Positions 1 to 12,116 of a stretch of 64,000 nt of DNA are shown one piece after another (within the stretch, counting starts at the first letter, position 1; each line of letters opens with the position of its first letter). The stretch is from Desulfobacter sp. GTDB taxonomy: Bacteria > Desulfobacterota > Desulfobacteria > Desulfobacterales > Desulfobacteraceae. A model generated the notes under the pieces. The model did not search any database. It saw only the letters and a program-made list of their open reading frames with translations, and was not told the origin of the DNA. The DNA is taken from contig CP054838.1 of NCBI GenBank assembly GCA_028768545.1, positions 3,655,001 to 3,719,000 of the forward strand, in the 5' to 3' direction. A program made the position numbers and the translations under genes.

Positions 1-1192
<1,192 letters not shown>

Positions 1193-1214
1193 TAATCCTT
1201 TTACTAAAACTTGC

Positions 1215-1242
1215 GGTCACAGCTTCCAACGAAGCTGTGACC
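1215..1242 (-). promoter_or_regulatory. rRNA leader hairpin
   Basis: An 11-bp perfect inverted repeat (arms GGTCACAGCTT and AAGCTGTGACC, 6-nt loop) lies about 25 nt before the 16S 5' end in the transcribed leader. It may be part of the processing stalk or a leader structure. It is followed by pyrimidines only on the non-transcribed side, so it is unlikely to terminate rrn transcription. Confidence 0.55.
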
Positions 1243-1262
1243 TGCTCTTTTCTTCTTCACTG

Positions 1263-1279
1263 ACCAATTTTCAAAGATC
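1263..1279 (-). promoter_or_regulatory. boxA-like antitermination site in rrn leader
   Basis: The transcribed strand reads GATCTTTGAAAATTGGT about 40 nt downstream of the predicted start of transcription. This resembles the boxA element (TGCTCTTTAACAA) where the NusB/NusE antitermination complex binds. The position between promoter and 16S is right. The match is partial. Confidence 0.4.
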
Positions 1280-1323
1280 AAACATCGTCAGGTTTTAAAC
1301 CCCCTGACCGACAAAACCAGAAC

Positions 1324-1352
1324 AATATACACGCAGGTCCTGGTTTTGTCAA
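1324..1352 (-). promoter_or_regulatory. sigma-70 promoter of the rRNA operon
   Basis: TTGACA (1347-1352) and TATATT (1324-1329) are separated by exactly 17 nt on the minus strand, a near-consensus housekeeping promoter. It lies directly after the tyrS stop codon and about 130 nt before the 16S 5' end, as expected for an rrn P1-type promoter. Confidence 0.85.
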
Positions 1353-1364
1353 ACCCTTTTTTAA

Positions 1365-2651
1365 CTATTTTAAAATAATTTTATGGTACTTCTTTTTCCC
1401 GGCCCGAAGCAGAATTTCACCCCCATCCAAATCCTTGGTTCCGATGATCTGATCAAAAGCTGAAAGCCGTTCTCCATTGATATAGGCACCGCCCTGTTTC
1501 ACCAGGCGCCGAGCATCTGACTTTGACTTGCAAAGGGCTGTTTCACAAAACAAATCCACGGCCGGCTTTAGATCAATGACCTCTGCCATGGGATATACCG
1601 TCGCAGGAACAGACTCATCTTTGCCCGCAGATTGGGTTCCCCTGGGTATGGTTGCCGTGGGCAAAAGATTTGAGGGTACCGTAATGGACCCAAACACAGA
1701 AACCGTTGCCTTGAATGCCTTTATCGCTTCATCTTCACCATGGGCGATTTTTGTAGCCTCATAGGCCAGAATTGTTTTAGCCGGATTTAAATCCGCCCCC
1801 TCAAGGCCTTTTACCGTTTGGATTTCTTCCATGGGTAAAAAAGTAAACAGGGCAAGAAAGCGAGCCACATCAGCATCATCAGAGTTAACCCAGAATTGAT
1901 AGTACTCATAGGGGGAAAACCTTTCAGGGTCCAGCCAAACAGCACCTTTGTGGGTCTTACCCATTTTGATGCCCGATGCGGTGGTAATCAACGGAAAAGT
2001 AATCCCAAAGGCCTGCTTTCCGGTCATTTTCCTGACAAGGTTGATGCCGGCCACAATATTACCCCATTGATCAGAGCCGCCCATCTGCAAAAAGCAGTCA
2101 TACTCCTGACTTAAGCGCATGAAATCATAGGATTGAAGCAGCATATAGTTGAATTCAATAAAGGTCAGTCCGTCTTCGGAATCCATACGGGCTTTATAAC
2201 TTTCAGCTTTGATCATCCGGTTAACGCTAAAATGCCGCCCCACATCCCTTAAAAAAGGGATGTATTTTAAATCATTGAGCCAGTCTCCATTGTCCACCAG
2301 CAAGGCTTTATCATCTGAAAAGTCAATAAACCGTTCCAATTGACTCCGGATCCCCGTCTTGTTTTCACTCACCTGTTCGGTGGTGATGACCTTGCGTAAT
2401 TCGGTTTTTCCGGAAGGATCACCAATCATGCCGGTGCCCCCGCCAACCAGACCGATGGCCCGATGCCCTTCCCGCTGCATATGGGCCAGGGCCATGATAC
2501 AGACAAGACTTCCCACATGAAGACTTGAGGCCGTGGGATCAAATCCGATATAACAGGTTGCCCTGTTGTTTGTCAGATAATCTTCCAATTCCTCAGTGTG
2601 AGTTGTCGCCTCAACAAAACCCCGCTCTTTTAAAACCGATAAAACACTCAT
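1365..2651 (-). CDS. tyrS: tyrosyl-tRNA synthetase
   Basis: Cytoplasmic class I aminoacyl-tRNA synthetase that attaches tyrosine to tRNA-Tyr. The 428-residue length is normal for the bacterial enzyme. The Rossmann catalytic domain carries the HIGH-type motif HVGS (residues 45-48), the Tyr/Trp-class segment GGSDQWGN (191-198) and the KMSKS-type loop KMGKT (229-233). The C-terminal part, from about residue 358, is an S4-type RNA-binding domain (motif SKSDARRLVKQGG). The ATG start is preceded by GGAAAG. It follows rny by 18 nt, so the two are probably cotranscribed. The rrn promoter lies just beyond its stop codon, giving little room for a terminator. Confidence 0.97.
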   Translation of the reverse strand: MSVLSVLKERGFVEATTHTEELEDYLTNNRATCYIGFDPTASSLHVGSLVCIMALAHMQREGHRAIGLVGGGTGMIGDPSGKTELRKVITTEQVSENKTGIRSQLERFIDFSDDKALLVDNGDWLNDLKYIPFLRDVGRHFSVNRMIKAESYKARMDSEDGLTFIEFNYMLLQSYDFMRLSQEYDCFLQMGGSDQWGNIVAGINLVRKMTGKQAFGITFPLITTASGIKMGKTHKGAVWLDPERFSPYEYYQFWVNSDDADVARFLALFTFLPMEEIQTVKGLEGADLNPAKTILAYEATKIAHGEDEAIKAFKATVSVFGSITVPSNLLPTATIPRGTQSAGKDESVPATVYPMAEVIDLKPAVDLFCETALCKSKSDARRLVKQGGAYINGERLSAFDQIIGTKDLDGGEILLRAGKKKYHKIILK

Positions 2652-2669
2652 TCAGCTTCTTTCCTTCAT

Positions 2670-4235
2670 CTATTTCTTTGTATATTCAACTGCTCTGGTT
2701 TCCCGAATCACTACCACCTTAACCTGGCCCGGGAAGGTCAGATTCTCTTCGATCTGACGGGCAATATCCCTTGAAAGAAGCACGGCACTGTCATCGGTTA
2801 CTTTTTCACTTTCCGTAATAACACGGATTTCACGCCCGGCCTGAATGGCATAGGTATTGGTAACCCCGTCAAAGGCATTGGCTATATTTTCAAGATCTTC
2901 AAGGCGTTTAACATAATTTTCAAGGCTTTCTTTTCTGGCACCCGGCCTTGCGCCTGAAAGGGCATCTGCGGACTGAACAATAAAATCATATACGGTTTCA
3001 GGCATCCGGTCCTCATGATGCGCGGCAATGGCGTTGACCACACTTTCAATCTCACCATATTTTTTGGCAAGCTTGGCGCCAATAATGGCATGGGCGCCGT
3101 CCACTTCATGATCAACCGCTTTTCCGATATCATGGAGCAGCCCCATGCGCTTGGCCAATTTAATATCCAGACCCAGTTCCGCAGCAATCACACCGGACAA
3201 AAAGGCCACTTCCACAGAATGCTGAAGCACGTTCTGGGCATAAGATGTTCTGAACTTGAGCTTACCTAAAACCTTGATCAGTTCAGGATCAATACCATGA
3301 ACCCCAAGGTCAAATGCAGCCTGCTCACCAGCCTCCTTAATGGCGGCCTCCACCTCTTCTCCGGCTCTTTCCACCACATCTTCAATCCGTGCCGGGTGAA
3401 TCCTTCCGTCTGAAATCAATTTTTCAAGGGAAAGCCTTGCCACCTCACGGCGAACCGGATTAAACCCGGAGAGAATAACAGCTTCGGGTGTATCATCAAT
3501 GATGAGATCAATCCCGGTTGCCGCTTCAAGGGCTCTGATATTCCGCCCTTCCCTGCCGATAATCCGACCCTTCATCTCATCACCGGGCAGATGAACCACA
3601 GAGACCGTGCGTTCTGCCACATAATCACCCGCATACCGCTGAATCGCTGTGGAAATTATTTTCTTGGCCTCTTTATCTGCCTTTTCTTTGGCTTCGGAAG
3701 TTATCTTTTTTATCAACTTGGCCCCTTCATGCTTGGCCTCATCTTCCATGGCCTTGAGCAGCAGTTCCTTGGCCTCCTCCAAAGTCAGCCCGGAGACTTT
3801 TTCCAACTCTTTTTTTGTCTCATCAAGCAATACATTAAACCGGTCTTCCTTCTGCTTGGCGGAATCAAGCCGTTTGCGGGCCTCTGATTCTTTACTGGAA
3901 ATTTCATTTTCCCGCCTGGAAAACAGGTCTTCTGATCTGTCTAATTTCTCACTTTTCTTGGCCAACCGCCGTTCTTCTTTTTTGAGTTCAGACCGTGTCT
4001 CCTCGGTTTCAGCATCAAAATCACTTTTCATTTCAAGAAGTCTTGAACGGGCTTCGAGTTTTGCTTCTTTGAGAAGGGTCTGAGCCTTTCGGTCCGCCTC
4101 TTCAACCCTTCGTCTTTGTTCTTCTTCTATATTCAGATTTTCCTGGGTTACCTTTTTCTTAATTACGAAAAAGGCCACAACACTGCAACCCAGCAGGACA
4201 ACCAGAACTGATGCAAGCATCATCATAAGGTCCAT
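2670..4235 (-). CDS. rny: ribonuclease Y
   Basis: Membrane-anchored endoribonuclease that starts mRNA turnover. Its 521 residues match the family length. Order: N-terminal transmembrane helix (about 6-27), a long charged coiled coil (about 30-200), a KH RNA-binding domain with [15 protein letters not shown] (around 222-236), then an HD phosphohydrolase domain with the metal-binding HDIGK (around 370) and a conserved C-terminal tail. The ATG is preceded by AGGAGA at about 8 nt. rny lies between a 6S RNA gene upstream and tyrS downstream. The family is typical of Firmicutes but also common in Desulfobacterota. Confidence 0.97.
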   Translation of the reverse strand: MDLMMMLASVLVVLLGCSVVAFFVIKKKVTQENLNIEEEQRRRVEEADRKAQTLLKEAKLEARSRLLEMKSDFDAETEETRSELKKEERRLAKKSEKLDRSEDLFSRRENEISSKESEARKRLDSAKQKEDRFNVLLDETKKELEKVSGLTLEEAKELLLKAMEDEAKHEGAKLIKKITSEAKEKADKEAKKIISTAIQRYAGDYVAERTVSVVHLPGDEMKGRIIGREGRNIRALEAATGIDLIIDDTPEAVILSGFNPVRREVARLSLEKLISDGRIHPARIEDVVERAGEEVEAAIKEAGEQAAFDLGVHGIDPELIKVLGKLKFRTSYAQNVLQHSVEVAFLSGVIAAELGLDIKLAKRMGLLHDIGKAVDHEVDGAHAIIGAKLAKKYGEIESVVNAIAAHHEDRMPETVYDFIVQSADALSGARPGARKESLENYVKRLEDLENIANAFDGVTNTYAIQAGREIRVITESEKVTDDSAVLLSRDIARQIEENLTFPGQVKVVVIRETRAVEYTKK

Positions 4236-4354
4236 TCAATCAGTCTCCTAAGTTTATTAGCATCCAAAAAATAAACGATAGTGTTTGACTTTATAAAAAT
4301 ATGGAATGGGATAATGCCTCGAAAGGGGATATAAAAATTAGATATGATAACAAT

Positions 4355-4541
4355 TCCCCCCACAAACTGCCGTGTTGCTTTTAAGGCTTTGAACCAAAGG
4401 TCCAAAAGGTGGGTGTTCAATAATGCCTTTAGGCTTTTCCATAACCGTTGGAACCTGCTCACCAGCATCAGTGTGAACGCCCTTTTTTCTATGCGTTAGG
4501 ACAAAGTCTGTCATACAATCACGCACATTGCAGGGGGGGGT
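4355..4541 (-). ncRNA. ssrS: 6S RNA (RNA polymerase regulator)
   Basis: The 330-nt gap between zapA and rny holds an RNA resembling 6S RNA in sequence, size (about 185 nt) and location. The 5' run of C residues followed by TGCAATGTG can pair with the 3' segment TTTGTGGGGGG to close the terminal stem. The middle contains the 6S-like segments GGTGAGCAGG, AAGCCTAAAGG and CCTTTGGTTCAA flanking a large bubble, as in E. coli. A -10-like TATAAC (4542-4547) lies just before the 5' end. 6S RNA lies directly downstream of zapA in many proteobacteria, which supports the call. 6S RNA mimics an open promoter and sequesters housekeeping RNA polymerase. The ends are approximate. Confidence 0.85.
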
Positions 4542-4566
4542 GTTATAAGAACAAATTAAATTTTAC

Positions 4567-4863
4567 CTATTCAATTTCCTTATCTATCTTTTGTATCAAG
4601 GATAAAATTTTATTTTCGACATCTCTTTCCAGTTCAGAATATTGCAGCTTTAATTCATTAAAATCTTTAGATAAGTTCATGGCTGCCAGAAGCAAAATAG
4701 CAATCTTATTTTTAGCGCTTGTTTTATTTTGAAAAAGATTTTCTGCCTCTTTTACATACTCCTGTACATGGTCTGCAATCTTTACCGAATCTATTTTCTC
4801 ATTATCATCCGGTTTAAACCGAAATTCTTCCCCGAAAAGCTCAATTTTAACAATTTCATCCAA
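4567..4863 (-). CDS. zapA: cell division protein ZapA
   Basis: 98-residue FtsZ-ring associated protein. An N-terminal alpha/beta globular part (VKIELFGEEFRFKPDD) is followed by the family helix with KNKIAILLLAAMNLSKDF and a C-terminal coiled coil, as in ZapA dimers and tetramers that bundle FtsZ protofilaments at midcell. A small coiled-coil gene lies directly upstream and a 6S RNA directly downstream, the arrangement seen in many proteobacteria. The ATG gives the full ZapA fold with no extension. Confidence 0.9.
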   Translation of the reverse strand: MDEIVKIELFGEEFRFKPDDNEKIDSVKIADHVQEYVKEAENLFQNKTSAKNKIAILLLAAMNLSKDFNELKLQYSELERDVENKILSLIQKIDKEIE

Positions 4864-4890
4864 AGAAATCCCTTTACCGATTCACTTTTG

Positions 4891-5163
4891 TCAAACGCCT
4901 GACAGATCATCTCTGGATTCAGTTGTTGTAAACGCATCCAGTTTATTTAGAAGTCCGTCGATTTTTGACTGTATAAAAGATTCCTGCTCTACATAGACTT
5001 CTTCACTTTTTGACCGCCTTTCCAGTTCAGCTTCCAGTGTCGCAACCCTGGAAAGCAATTCTCGATTTTCTTCCTGCAAAGACTGGCTAAGTTCAATCAA
5101 AAAATCTACACGGATCTCAATGTCATCAAACTTGCTTTTAATACCCTCATTACCCAATTTCAT
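4891..5163 (-). CDS. small coiled-coil protein, ZapB-like
   Basis: 90-residue protein predicted to be almost entirely helical. Heptad-like hydrophobic spacing runs from about residue 15 to 78 (FLIELSQSLQEENRELLSRVATLEAELERR). There is no signal peptide or catalytic motif. Length, coiled-coil nature and the position immediately before zapA fit the ZapB-like family of cell-division coiled-coil proteins. Assignment rests on architecture and context rather than a diagnostic motif. It is probably cotranscribed with zapA (27-nt gap). Confidence 0.65.
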   Translation of the reverse strand: MKLGNEGIKSKFDDIEIRVDFLIELSQSLQEENRELLSRVATLEAELERRSKSEEVYVEQESFIQSKIDGLLNKLDAFTTTESRDDLSGV

Positions 5164-5217
5164 AGTCTCATAAAGTGGTTTATTAAAATTTAGTATAGTT
5201 CAGATTCTCAAGTAAAG

Positions 5218-5970
5218 TCAAGATAATTCATTTTGGATTTGCCCAAACAAAAACTCTGCTCGACCCAATTCTTCCGGGGTATTCACCCCCATAACCTGAT
5301 CTGGTTCATCTATCTGCTGAACAAGGGTTTTTACATTCTGAGACACGGCAATCTCCACAAGATCAGTAAGATAATACTCGCCCTGGCTATTCTTATTTTC
5401 AATCAGGCGGATAGCAGCCTCAAGAAAATTGCGGTCAAAGCAATAGATACCAGAATTCACCAGATCAATATGTTTTTCAGCTTCACTGGCATCTGATTCT
5501 TCCCTGATAGCGGACAATCCCCCCTGGGGGTCAATAACAATACGACCATATCCTTTAGGGGTATCCACTTTAACGGCCACCACACTCAGTTTGGATTTGA
5601 CCTTTATATGGGCATTGACCAGGTCCTGAACCGTTCTTTTTCGAATCAAGGGCACATCCCCGCACAGCACCAGAACAGATTTAATGGAATCCTCTATTCC
5701 GGGCAAAGCAGCCCTGACAGCATCTCCTGTGCCAAGCAATTGTTCTTGATAAGCAAAACAGACCGGAAGGCTTTTTAAAACTTCGGTTTTCACCTGCTCT
5801 GCCTGGTGACCGACAACCACATGAATATGATCCCGTGTCAGGGCACTTGCACAGGTAATCACATGGTTAATCATACTTTTACCGGCCACTGGATGGAGTA
5901 CCTTGGCAATGTCGGATTTCATTCGAGTTCCTTTGCCGGCGGCCAAAATAATTATTGCAAGATCATCCAT
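5218..5970 (-). CDS. GlmU-type UDP-GlcNAc pyrophosphorylase domain only
   Basis: 250-residue nucleotidyltransferase. It has the GlmU uridyltransferase signature LAAGKGTRM (9-17), then KVLHPVAGK, QEQLLGTGDAV, CGDVPLI, GYGRIV, VNSGIYCF and EYYLTD in the GlmU order. This domain makes UDP-N-acetylglucosamine from GlcNAc-1-P and UTP. Normal GlmU is about 450 residues and ends in a hexapeptide-repeat acetyltransferase. Here the stop codon follows the first domain, and no such repeat is encoded downstream before the ZapB-like gene. Either acetylation is done by another protein or this is a related nucleotidyltransferase with a different sugar. A strong terminator separates it from atpC. Confidence 0.85.
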   Translation of the reverse strand: MDDLAIIILAAGKGTRMKSDIAKVLHPVAGKSMINHVITCASALTRDHIHVVVGHQAEQVKTEVLKSLPVCFAYQEQLLGTGDAVRAALPGIEDSIKSVLVLCGDVPLIRKRTVQDLVNAHIKVKSKLSVVAVKVDTPKGYGRIVIDPQGGLSAIREESDASEAEKHIDLVNSGIYCFDRNFLEAAIRLIENKNSQGEYYLTDLVEIAVSQNVKTLVQQIDEPDQVMGVNTPEELGRAEFLFGQIQNELS

Positions 5971-5997
5971 TTTAAATATCCGTTTTGAATCATTGGC

Positions 5998-6035
5998 AAA
6001 AAAAAGGGGGCGCTGTTAACAGCACCCCCTTTTTG
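5998..6035 (-). terminator. Rho-independent terminator of the atp operon
   Basis: A 10-bp GC-rich stem (GGGGGTGCTG / CAGCGCCCCC, TTAA loop) is flanked by A- and T-runs and lies about 55 nt after the atpC stop. The T-run is good in the minus direction. The element is nearly symmetrical but only atpC transcription reaches it. Confidence 0.9.
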
Positions 6036-6088
6036 ACGTCATCATACAAGCAGTCAAACTGCCTGATCTAACTATGGGATTCCCTTAT

Positions 6089-6496
6089 CTACTTGGTATC
6101 CGCAAGATTGAGCCGGTAAATAGCCCGTCTCAGAGCAGCTTCAGCCCGGACCAGATCAACATCAGCAGCCTTTGCTGCAATCCGTTTTTCAGCCCGTTCC
6201 TTGGCTCCCATGGCCCGGGAAACGTCGATGTCTTTACGGCGCTCAGCTGATTCGGCCAGAATGGTCACCTTATCAGGCAGAACTTCTGCAAATCCGTCAT
6301 TGATAAAGAGAAACCGTTCTTTGCCAGAGGCGTCCTTGTACCGAAGGGTGCCTGTCTTCAAAGAAGTCAGAAACGTGGTATGCCCTTTCAAGGCACCGAA
6401 TTCACCTTCAGAACCTGGCGCCACAACAATCTCAGCCTCTTCACTGACAATTGCCTTTTGTGGTGTAACTACTTCAAGAAATAGTTGTTCAGCCAT
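6089..6496 (-). CDS. atpC: F1Fo ATP synthase subunit epsilon
   Basis: 135-residue epsilon subunit of the F1 central stalk, which couples rotation and can inhibit ATP hydrolysis. It has the N-terminal beta-sandwich (LFLEVVTPQKAIVSEEAEIVVAPGSEGEFGALKGHTTFLTSLKTG; key blocks VVTPQK and PGSEGEFG) and a C-terminal helical pair rich in Arg and Ala. Last gene of the atp operon, 21 nt after atpD, followed by a strong terminator. Confidence 0.97.
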   Translation of the reverse strand: MAEQLFLEVVTPQKAIVSEEAEIVVAPGSEGEFGALKGHTTFLTSLKTGTLRYKDASGKERFLFINDGFAEVLPDKVTILAESAERRKDIDVSRAMGAKERAEKRIAAKAADVDLVRAEAALRRAIYRLNLADTK

Positions 6497-6517
6497 GATA
6501 GTCCTCCGTTTGCTTAT

Positions 6518-7930
<1,413 letters not shown>

Positions 7931-7967
7931 CTATAAAGCTGTTTAATTATCTTAAGTATACCTAATT

Positions 7968-8864
7968 TTATCCCTTAAGTGCCTCTGCACCGCCGACAAT
8001 ATCCATAAGGTCCGCTGTAATGCCGGCCTGACGGGTTTTATTAAAAATTGTCTGGAGTTCATCCACCATGTCTTCGCATGCCTTGGTGGCATTTTCCATG
8101 GCCCGCATACGGGCGGCATGTTCGGAAGTCGATGTCTGAAGCAGCGCATCATATATCTGAATAAAAATATTCTTGGGCAGCATCTCACCCAGTAACGCAT
8201 CAGAAGAAGGCTCGCAGAGATGTTCGGGTAGAAATGTCCCGTCTGCGGGTGTCTCTTTTTCATCTTTTACCATCTCATCCAAAGAGGGGATGGGAAGAAT
8301 CTGCTTTACAGAGGGAATCTGTTTTGCCATACCCTGAAATTCAGAGTAAATCAGATATACTTCATCAACAGCTCCGTCAAGGAAACTGTCTATCAAGGTC
8401 TGGCCTGAAGTGGAAGCCACGGAAAACTCGACATTCCCGCCGACCACACCAATATATTCATCCTCAATGGTGAGTTCGGCTTTCTTTGCCCAATCCCGTC
8501 CTTTTTTGCCGAAGCAGACAAAGGAGACTTCTTTTCCTTCAAGCTCATATTTGAGCATTTTTTCAGCTTTATCAATCAAGTTGATATTAAAACCGCCACA
8601 TAGTCCCCTGTCAGATGTACACAGGAGCAGGGCCACCTTTTTTACTTCGTCTCTGGGAACCAGGAGAGGAGATGCTTCCTCGCCTGAGTTCCCGGCAATG
8701 CTGCCTAAAACTTCGGCAAACTTGGACGCATAGGGCATAAACTGCTCCATGCTGGTTTGTGCACCGCGCAATCTTGAAGTGGCGACCATTTTCATGGCAG
8801 AGGTAATCTGTTTAGTCTTTTTTACACTGACTATTTTCGATTGTACTTCTTTTAATGTTGCCAT
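7968..8864 (-). CDS. atpG: F1Fo ATP synthase subunit gamma
   Basis: 298-residue rotor shaft subunit. The N-terminal helix (ATLKEVQSKIVSVKKTKQITSAMKMVA, key block KKTKQITSAMKMV) and the C-terminal helix (MRAMENATKACEDMVDELQTIFNKTRQAGIT, key block RMRAMENAT) are the paired coiled-coil termini typical of gamma. The internal LCTSDRGLCGGFN is the conserved central block. It is between atpA and atpD as in most bacteria. Confidence 0.97.
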   Translation of the reverse strand: MATLKEVQSKIVSVKKTKQITSAMKMVATSRLRGAQTSMEQFMPYASKFAEVLGSIAGNSGEEASPLLVPRDEVKKVALLLCTSDRGLCGGFNINLIDKAEKMLKYELEGKEVSFVCFGKKGRDWAKKAELTIEDEYIGVVGGNVEFSVASTSGQTLIDSFLDGAVDEVYLIYSEFQGMAKQIPSVKQILPIPSLDEMVKDEKETPADGTFLPEHLCEPSSDALLGEMLPKNIFIQIYDALLQTSTSEHAARMRAMENATKACEDMVDELQTIFNKTRQAGITADLMDIVGGAEALKG

Positions 8865-8926
8865 ATGATCTACCTTTACGCCTATAAGTTAATAATTGTT
8901 TTCACAAAAATGATCCAAGTCACCGA

Positions 8927-10441
8927 TTAAACGGTCTCCTTGAATTCTTCATCATAGGCTGTCAGGCATTCTTTCAACTTGGCTTCGAGGTCATCATCAA
9001 TTTTCTGTTTTTCTTTGAGTCCGGAAAAAACCTCGGGGAAACGGCTTTCAACAAAGGGATAAAGCCCTTCTTCATATTTGGCAACCGCTTCTCTGGGATA
9101 TTTATCAATATAACCCTTGGTTCCTGCATAGAGGGCCGTTACCATTTTTTCCATGGGAAGGGGCTTGAACTGGGGCTGTTTGAGCAGCTCAACAAGGCGC
9201 TCTCCACGGGTCAGCTGTTTCTGGGTAGCTTCGTCAAGATCCGAACCGAACGCTGCAAAGGCTTCAAGCTCACGATACTGGGCCAGGTCCAGACGCAGGG
9301 TACCTGCCACCTGTTTCATGGCTTTTACCTGGGCAGCACCACCAACACGGGAGACAGAAAGTCCAACGTCAATGGCAGGTCTGATACCGGCAAAGAAAAG
9401 GTCTTTATCCAAAAAGATCTGGCCGTCGGTGATGGAGATAACATTTGTGGGAATAAAGGCGGAAACGTCACCTTCCTGGGTTTCAATGATGGGCAGAGCC
9501 GTCAGGGAACCTGCACCCTTTTCATCACTGAGCTTGGCAGATCTTTCAAGAAGACGGGAATGGTTGTAAAAAATATCACCAGGGAATGCCTCACGTCCTG
9601 GCGGACGCCTGAGCAGCAGGGATACCTGACGGTAAGCAGCAGCCTGTTTTGAAAGGTCATCATAAACGATCAGGGCATGCTCGCCTTTGTCACGGAAGTA
9701 TTCACCCATGGCACAACCGGCATAAGGTGCCAGGTACTGCATGGCAGCAGATTCCGATGCAGAGGCAATGACAACGGTGGTATATTCCATGGCACCATGC
9801 TCTTCAAGGGCAGCCACAACCTGGGCAACTGTGGATTTTTTCTGACCGCAGGCAACATAAACACATTTAATGCCGCTCTCTTTCTGGGCAATGATGGCAT
9901 CAACCGCAACAGCAGTCTTACCGATCTGACGGTCACCAATAATGAGCTCACGCTGGCCGCGACCCACAGGGGTCATGCCGTCAACGGCTTTTGCACCGGT
10001 GTAGCAGGGTTCGTGAACCCCTTTTCTGGCAATAACACCAGGGGCAACCAATTCCATATTCATGTAAATATCAGAGTTGATCGGGCCCTTGCCGTCAACC
10101 GGTTCACCAGTTGTGGTTACAACACGACCGAGAAGGGCTTCACCAACGGGCACGGAAGCGATACGGTCTGTTCTTTTGACCACGTCACCCTCTTTGATGA
10201 CCTTGTCATCACCGAGAATGGCCACACCCACATTATCCTCTTCAAGGTTCAGAGCAAGACCCAGAATTCCGCCGGGAAACTCAACCAGCTCCATTGCCTT
10301 AACTTTTTCCAAACCATAAACACGGGCAATACCATCACCCGCAGACAGAACCACACCTGTTTCGCTCAGATCAACCTCTGCATCAAATCCCTTGATCTGG
10401 TCTTTTATAATCTGGCTTATTTCTTCTGCTTTAATTTCCAT
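8927..10441 (-). CDS. atpA: F1Fo ATP synthase subunit alpha
   Basis: 504-residue non-catalytic alpha subunit. It has the N-terminal beta barrel, the nucleotide-binding motif GDRQIGKT (169-176), the Walker B-like [10 protein letters not shown] and the family signature [14 protein letters not shown]. Length and motifs are complete. The start codon overlaps the atpH stop region by 1 nt, indicating translational coupling. It forms the alpha3beta3 hexamer with atpD. Confidence 0.98.
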   Translation of the reverse strand: MEIKAEEISQIIKDQIKGFDAEVDLSETGVVLSAGDGIARVYGLEKVKAMELVEFPGGILGLALNLEEDNVGVAILGDDKVIKEGDVVKRTDRIASVPVGEALLGRVVTTTGEPVDGKGPINSDIYMNMELVAPGVIARKGVHEPCYTGAKAVDGMTPVGRGQRELIIGDRQIGKTAVAVDAIIAQKESGIKCVYVACGQKKSTVAQVVAALEEHGAMEYTTVVIASASESAAMQYLAPYAGCAMGEYFRDKGEHALIVYDDLSKQAAAYRQVSLLLRRPPGREAFPGDIFYNHSRLLERSAKLSDEKGAGSLTALPIIETQEGDVSAFIPTNVISITDGQIFLDKDLFFAGIRPAIDVGLSVSRVGGAAQVKAMKQVAGTLRLDLAQYRELEAFAAFGSDLDEATQKQLTRGERLVELLKQPQFKPLPMEKMVTALYAGTKGYIDKYPREAVAKYEEGLYPFVESRFPEVFSGLKEKQKIDDDLEAKLKECLTAYDEEFKETV

Positions 10442-10992
10442 TAGACACTCTCACCTTTTTTTAAAGTTTCCCTCATATTGATCAGCTGAGTTTTCACGCT
10501 GCCGTCAAGAACAAGATCGCCGATTTTTGTCACCACGCCGCCGATAAGGCTTGGATCCTGTTCAACATTCAGAACAATTGTTTTACCGGTCTTCTTAGAC
10601 AGGGATTCCTTGATTTTATTCACCGCATCCTCGGACAATTCGGTTGCGGAAGTCACACTGGCCTTGACAACCCCGTTGAGTTCATCGGCCATGTCTTTAT
10701 AGTAGGAAGCAATTTCCCTTAGAAAACCGATTCTTCCCTTGTCAAACAATAGTATCATAAAAGATTTCATGATATCTGACAGGTCAGTAGCGCCGATAAC
10801 GGCCTCCAGCAATTTCTTCCTGTCGTTCTTATTGATCAAAGGATTGGTCAAGGCAGATTCAAATCCTTCCTGGGTGTCGAAAAGCCCAACGATGGCGGAG
10901 AGCTCTTCATTGTATTGTTCTGCCTGGCTGTTTTCCTGGCCGATCAGAATCAATGCTTTGGCATAACGCCTTGAAACCGCAAGATTTTTCAT
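10441..10992 (-). CDS. atpH: F1Fo ATP synthase subunit delta
   Basis: 183-residue delta subunit that links F1 to the b/b' peripheral stalk. It begins with the typical [16 protein letters not shown] helix and ends with the family segment [25 protein letters not shown] (key block [15 protein letters not shown]). It overlaps atpA and abuts atpF by 1 nt each, so the genes are translationally coupled. Confidence 0.96.
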   Translation of the reverse strand: MKNLAVSRRYAKALILIGQENSQAEQYNEELSAIVGLFDTQEGFESALTNPLINKNDRKKLLEAVIGATDLSDIMKSFMILLFDKGRIGFLREIASYYKDMADELNGVVKASVTSATELSEDAVNKIKESLSKKTGKTIVLNVEQDPSLIGGVVTKIGDLVLDGSVKTQLINMRETLKKGESV

Positions 10993-11582
10993 TATGCCTC
11001 CACCTTTTTCAAGTATTCGCCAACAAGTCGATCCTGATCTTCAGCTGAGATGGATTCTTTAATGACTGCTTCTGCCTGTTCCATTGCCTGTTCAACAATA
11101 CGCTGCTGAAGTTCAGCCTTGGCAGACTTAAACTCTTGTTCGATATTCCGCTTGGCCATATCTTCGAGTTTGCCTGCCTGGGTCCCGGCCTCTGCAATGA
11201 TTCTTTCCTTGGCCTCTTCGCCCTGTTTAATATAATCTTCAACAATCTGTTTAGATTCTTGTTCAAGATTTCTAAACCGGACTTCATACTCTGCCAATTT
11301 TTTTTCTGCGTCCGCTTTTTTCTGTTCCAGATCGCTCAGTTCTTCTTCAATATCCTTTGCACGGGTAGAAAAGAACTGGGCTACCGGCTTCTTAGCGATA
11401 AAGAACACGCCAACGGCAAGAAGACCAAAATTCAACACTTTCCAGGTATCAACAGTCAGCCATGAGTTATGAACCTCACCGTGACCACCGCCAGACGCCA
11501 ATGCAACAGCCGTAGAACCTGCAACCAAGGCCATGACAGTTCCGGAAACTTTCAGGTGTTTTTTCCAATTAATTTTTTCCAT
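10992..11582 (-). CDS. atpF: F1Fo ATP synthase subunit b
   Basis: 196-residue peripheral-stalk subunit. An N-terminal stretch (about 12-28) is hydrophobic and Ala/Gly rich. The main membrane helix is around TWKVLNFGLLAVGVFFIAKKP (about 47-67), followed by a long charged coiled coil to the end. The first hydrophobic stretch may be a cleaved signal or an extra helix, as seen in deltaproteobacterial b subunits. I chose the ATG at 11582, which overlaps the upstream TAA (TAATG), rather than the in-frame TTG two codons earlier. With the preceding b' gene it forms a heterodimeric b/b' stalk. Confidence 0.93.
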   Translation of the reverse strand: MEKINWKKHLKVSGTVMALVAGSTAVALASGGGHGEVHNSWLTVDTWKVLNFGLLAVGVFFIAKKPVAQFFSTRAKDIEEELSDLEQKKADAEKKLAEYEVRFRNLEQESKQIVEDYIKQGEEAKERIIAEAGTQAGKLEDMAKRNIEQEFKSAKAELQQRIVEQAMEQAEAVIKESISAEDQDRLVGEYLKKVEA

Positions 11583-12013
11583 TAACAAGCCCTCCCTAAA
11601 ATCTTTTCACCAATGGCTTTGGCATAAGCATCCACCTCGGCTTCAAGCGCTTTTTGGGCCTGCTCAGCTTCTTCTGCCACCTGCTGTTTAATTTTGGCAA
11701 AATTGGCCTGAGCCTTCTTGTTAATCTGGTCGATTATTTCCTTTTCCTGTACAGATGCCTCTTCGATGAATGCCTCTTTCTTTTGGAGACCTTCACCTCT
11801 GGCTTGCTTCAAACCGTTCTTGTAAGCATCTATCCCGGAGTCAAGATCAGCAGACGCTTTTTCAACGCCACCTTCAAGGTTTTCCACCTTGGCTTTTCTC
11901 TCAAGAAGTACATTACGGATCGGTTTGTACAAAACCATGTTGAGGACAAAGAGCAGGACAAGGAAATTGATCATCTGATATACCGCTGATATATCAGGAA
12001 TCACAGTTATCAT
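11582..12013 (-). CDS. atpF': F1Fo ATP synthase subunit b'
   Basis: 143-residue second b-type subunit. One N-terminal membrane helix (about 10-30, MINFLVLLFVLNMVLYKPI) is followed by a continuous charged coiled coil. It is the first gene of the operon and overlaps atpF by 1 nt. Paired b/b' genes are usual in photosynthetic bacteria and many Desulfobacterota. Genes for subunits a and c are not in the operon and must lie elsewhere, as is common in this phylum. Confidence 0.93.
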   Translation of the reverse strand: MITVIPDISAVYQMINFLVLLFVLNMVLYKPIRNVLLERKAKVENLEGGVEKASADLDSGIDAYKNGLKQARGEGLQKKEAFIEEASVQEKEIIDQINKKAQANFAKIKQQVAEEAEQAQKALEAEVDAYAKAIGEKILGRAC

Positions 12014-12116
12014 AAAATTCCCTCCGCCAGTTAATAATTACAAAAAAAATCAACCACTTATATCCTATTGGCCGTTTTTACACAAAAACAGCCCAAATTC
12101 AAAAATAATCGAGACT

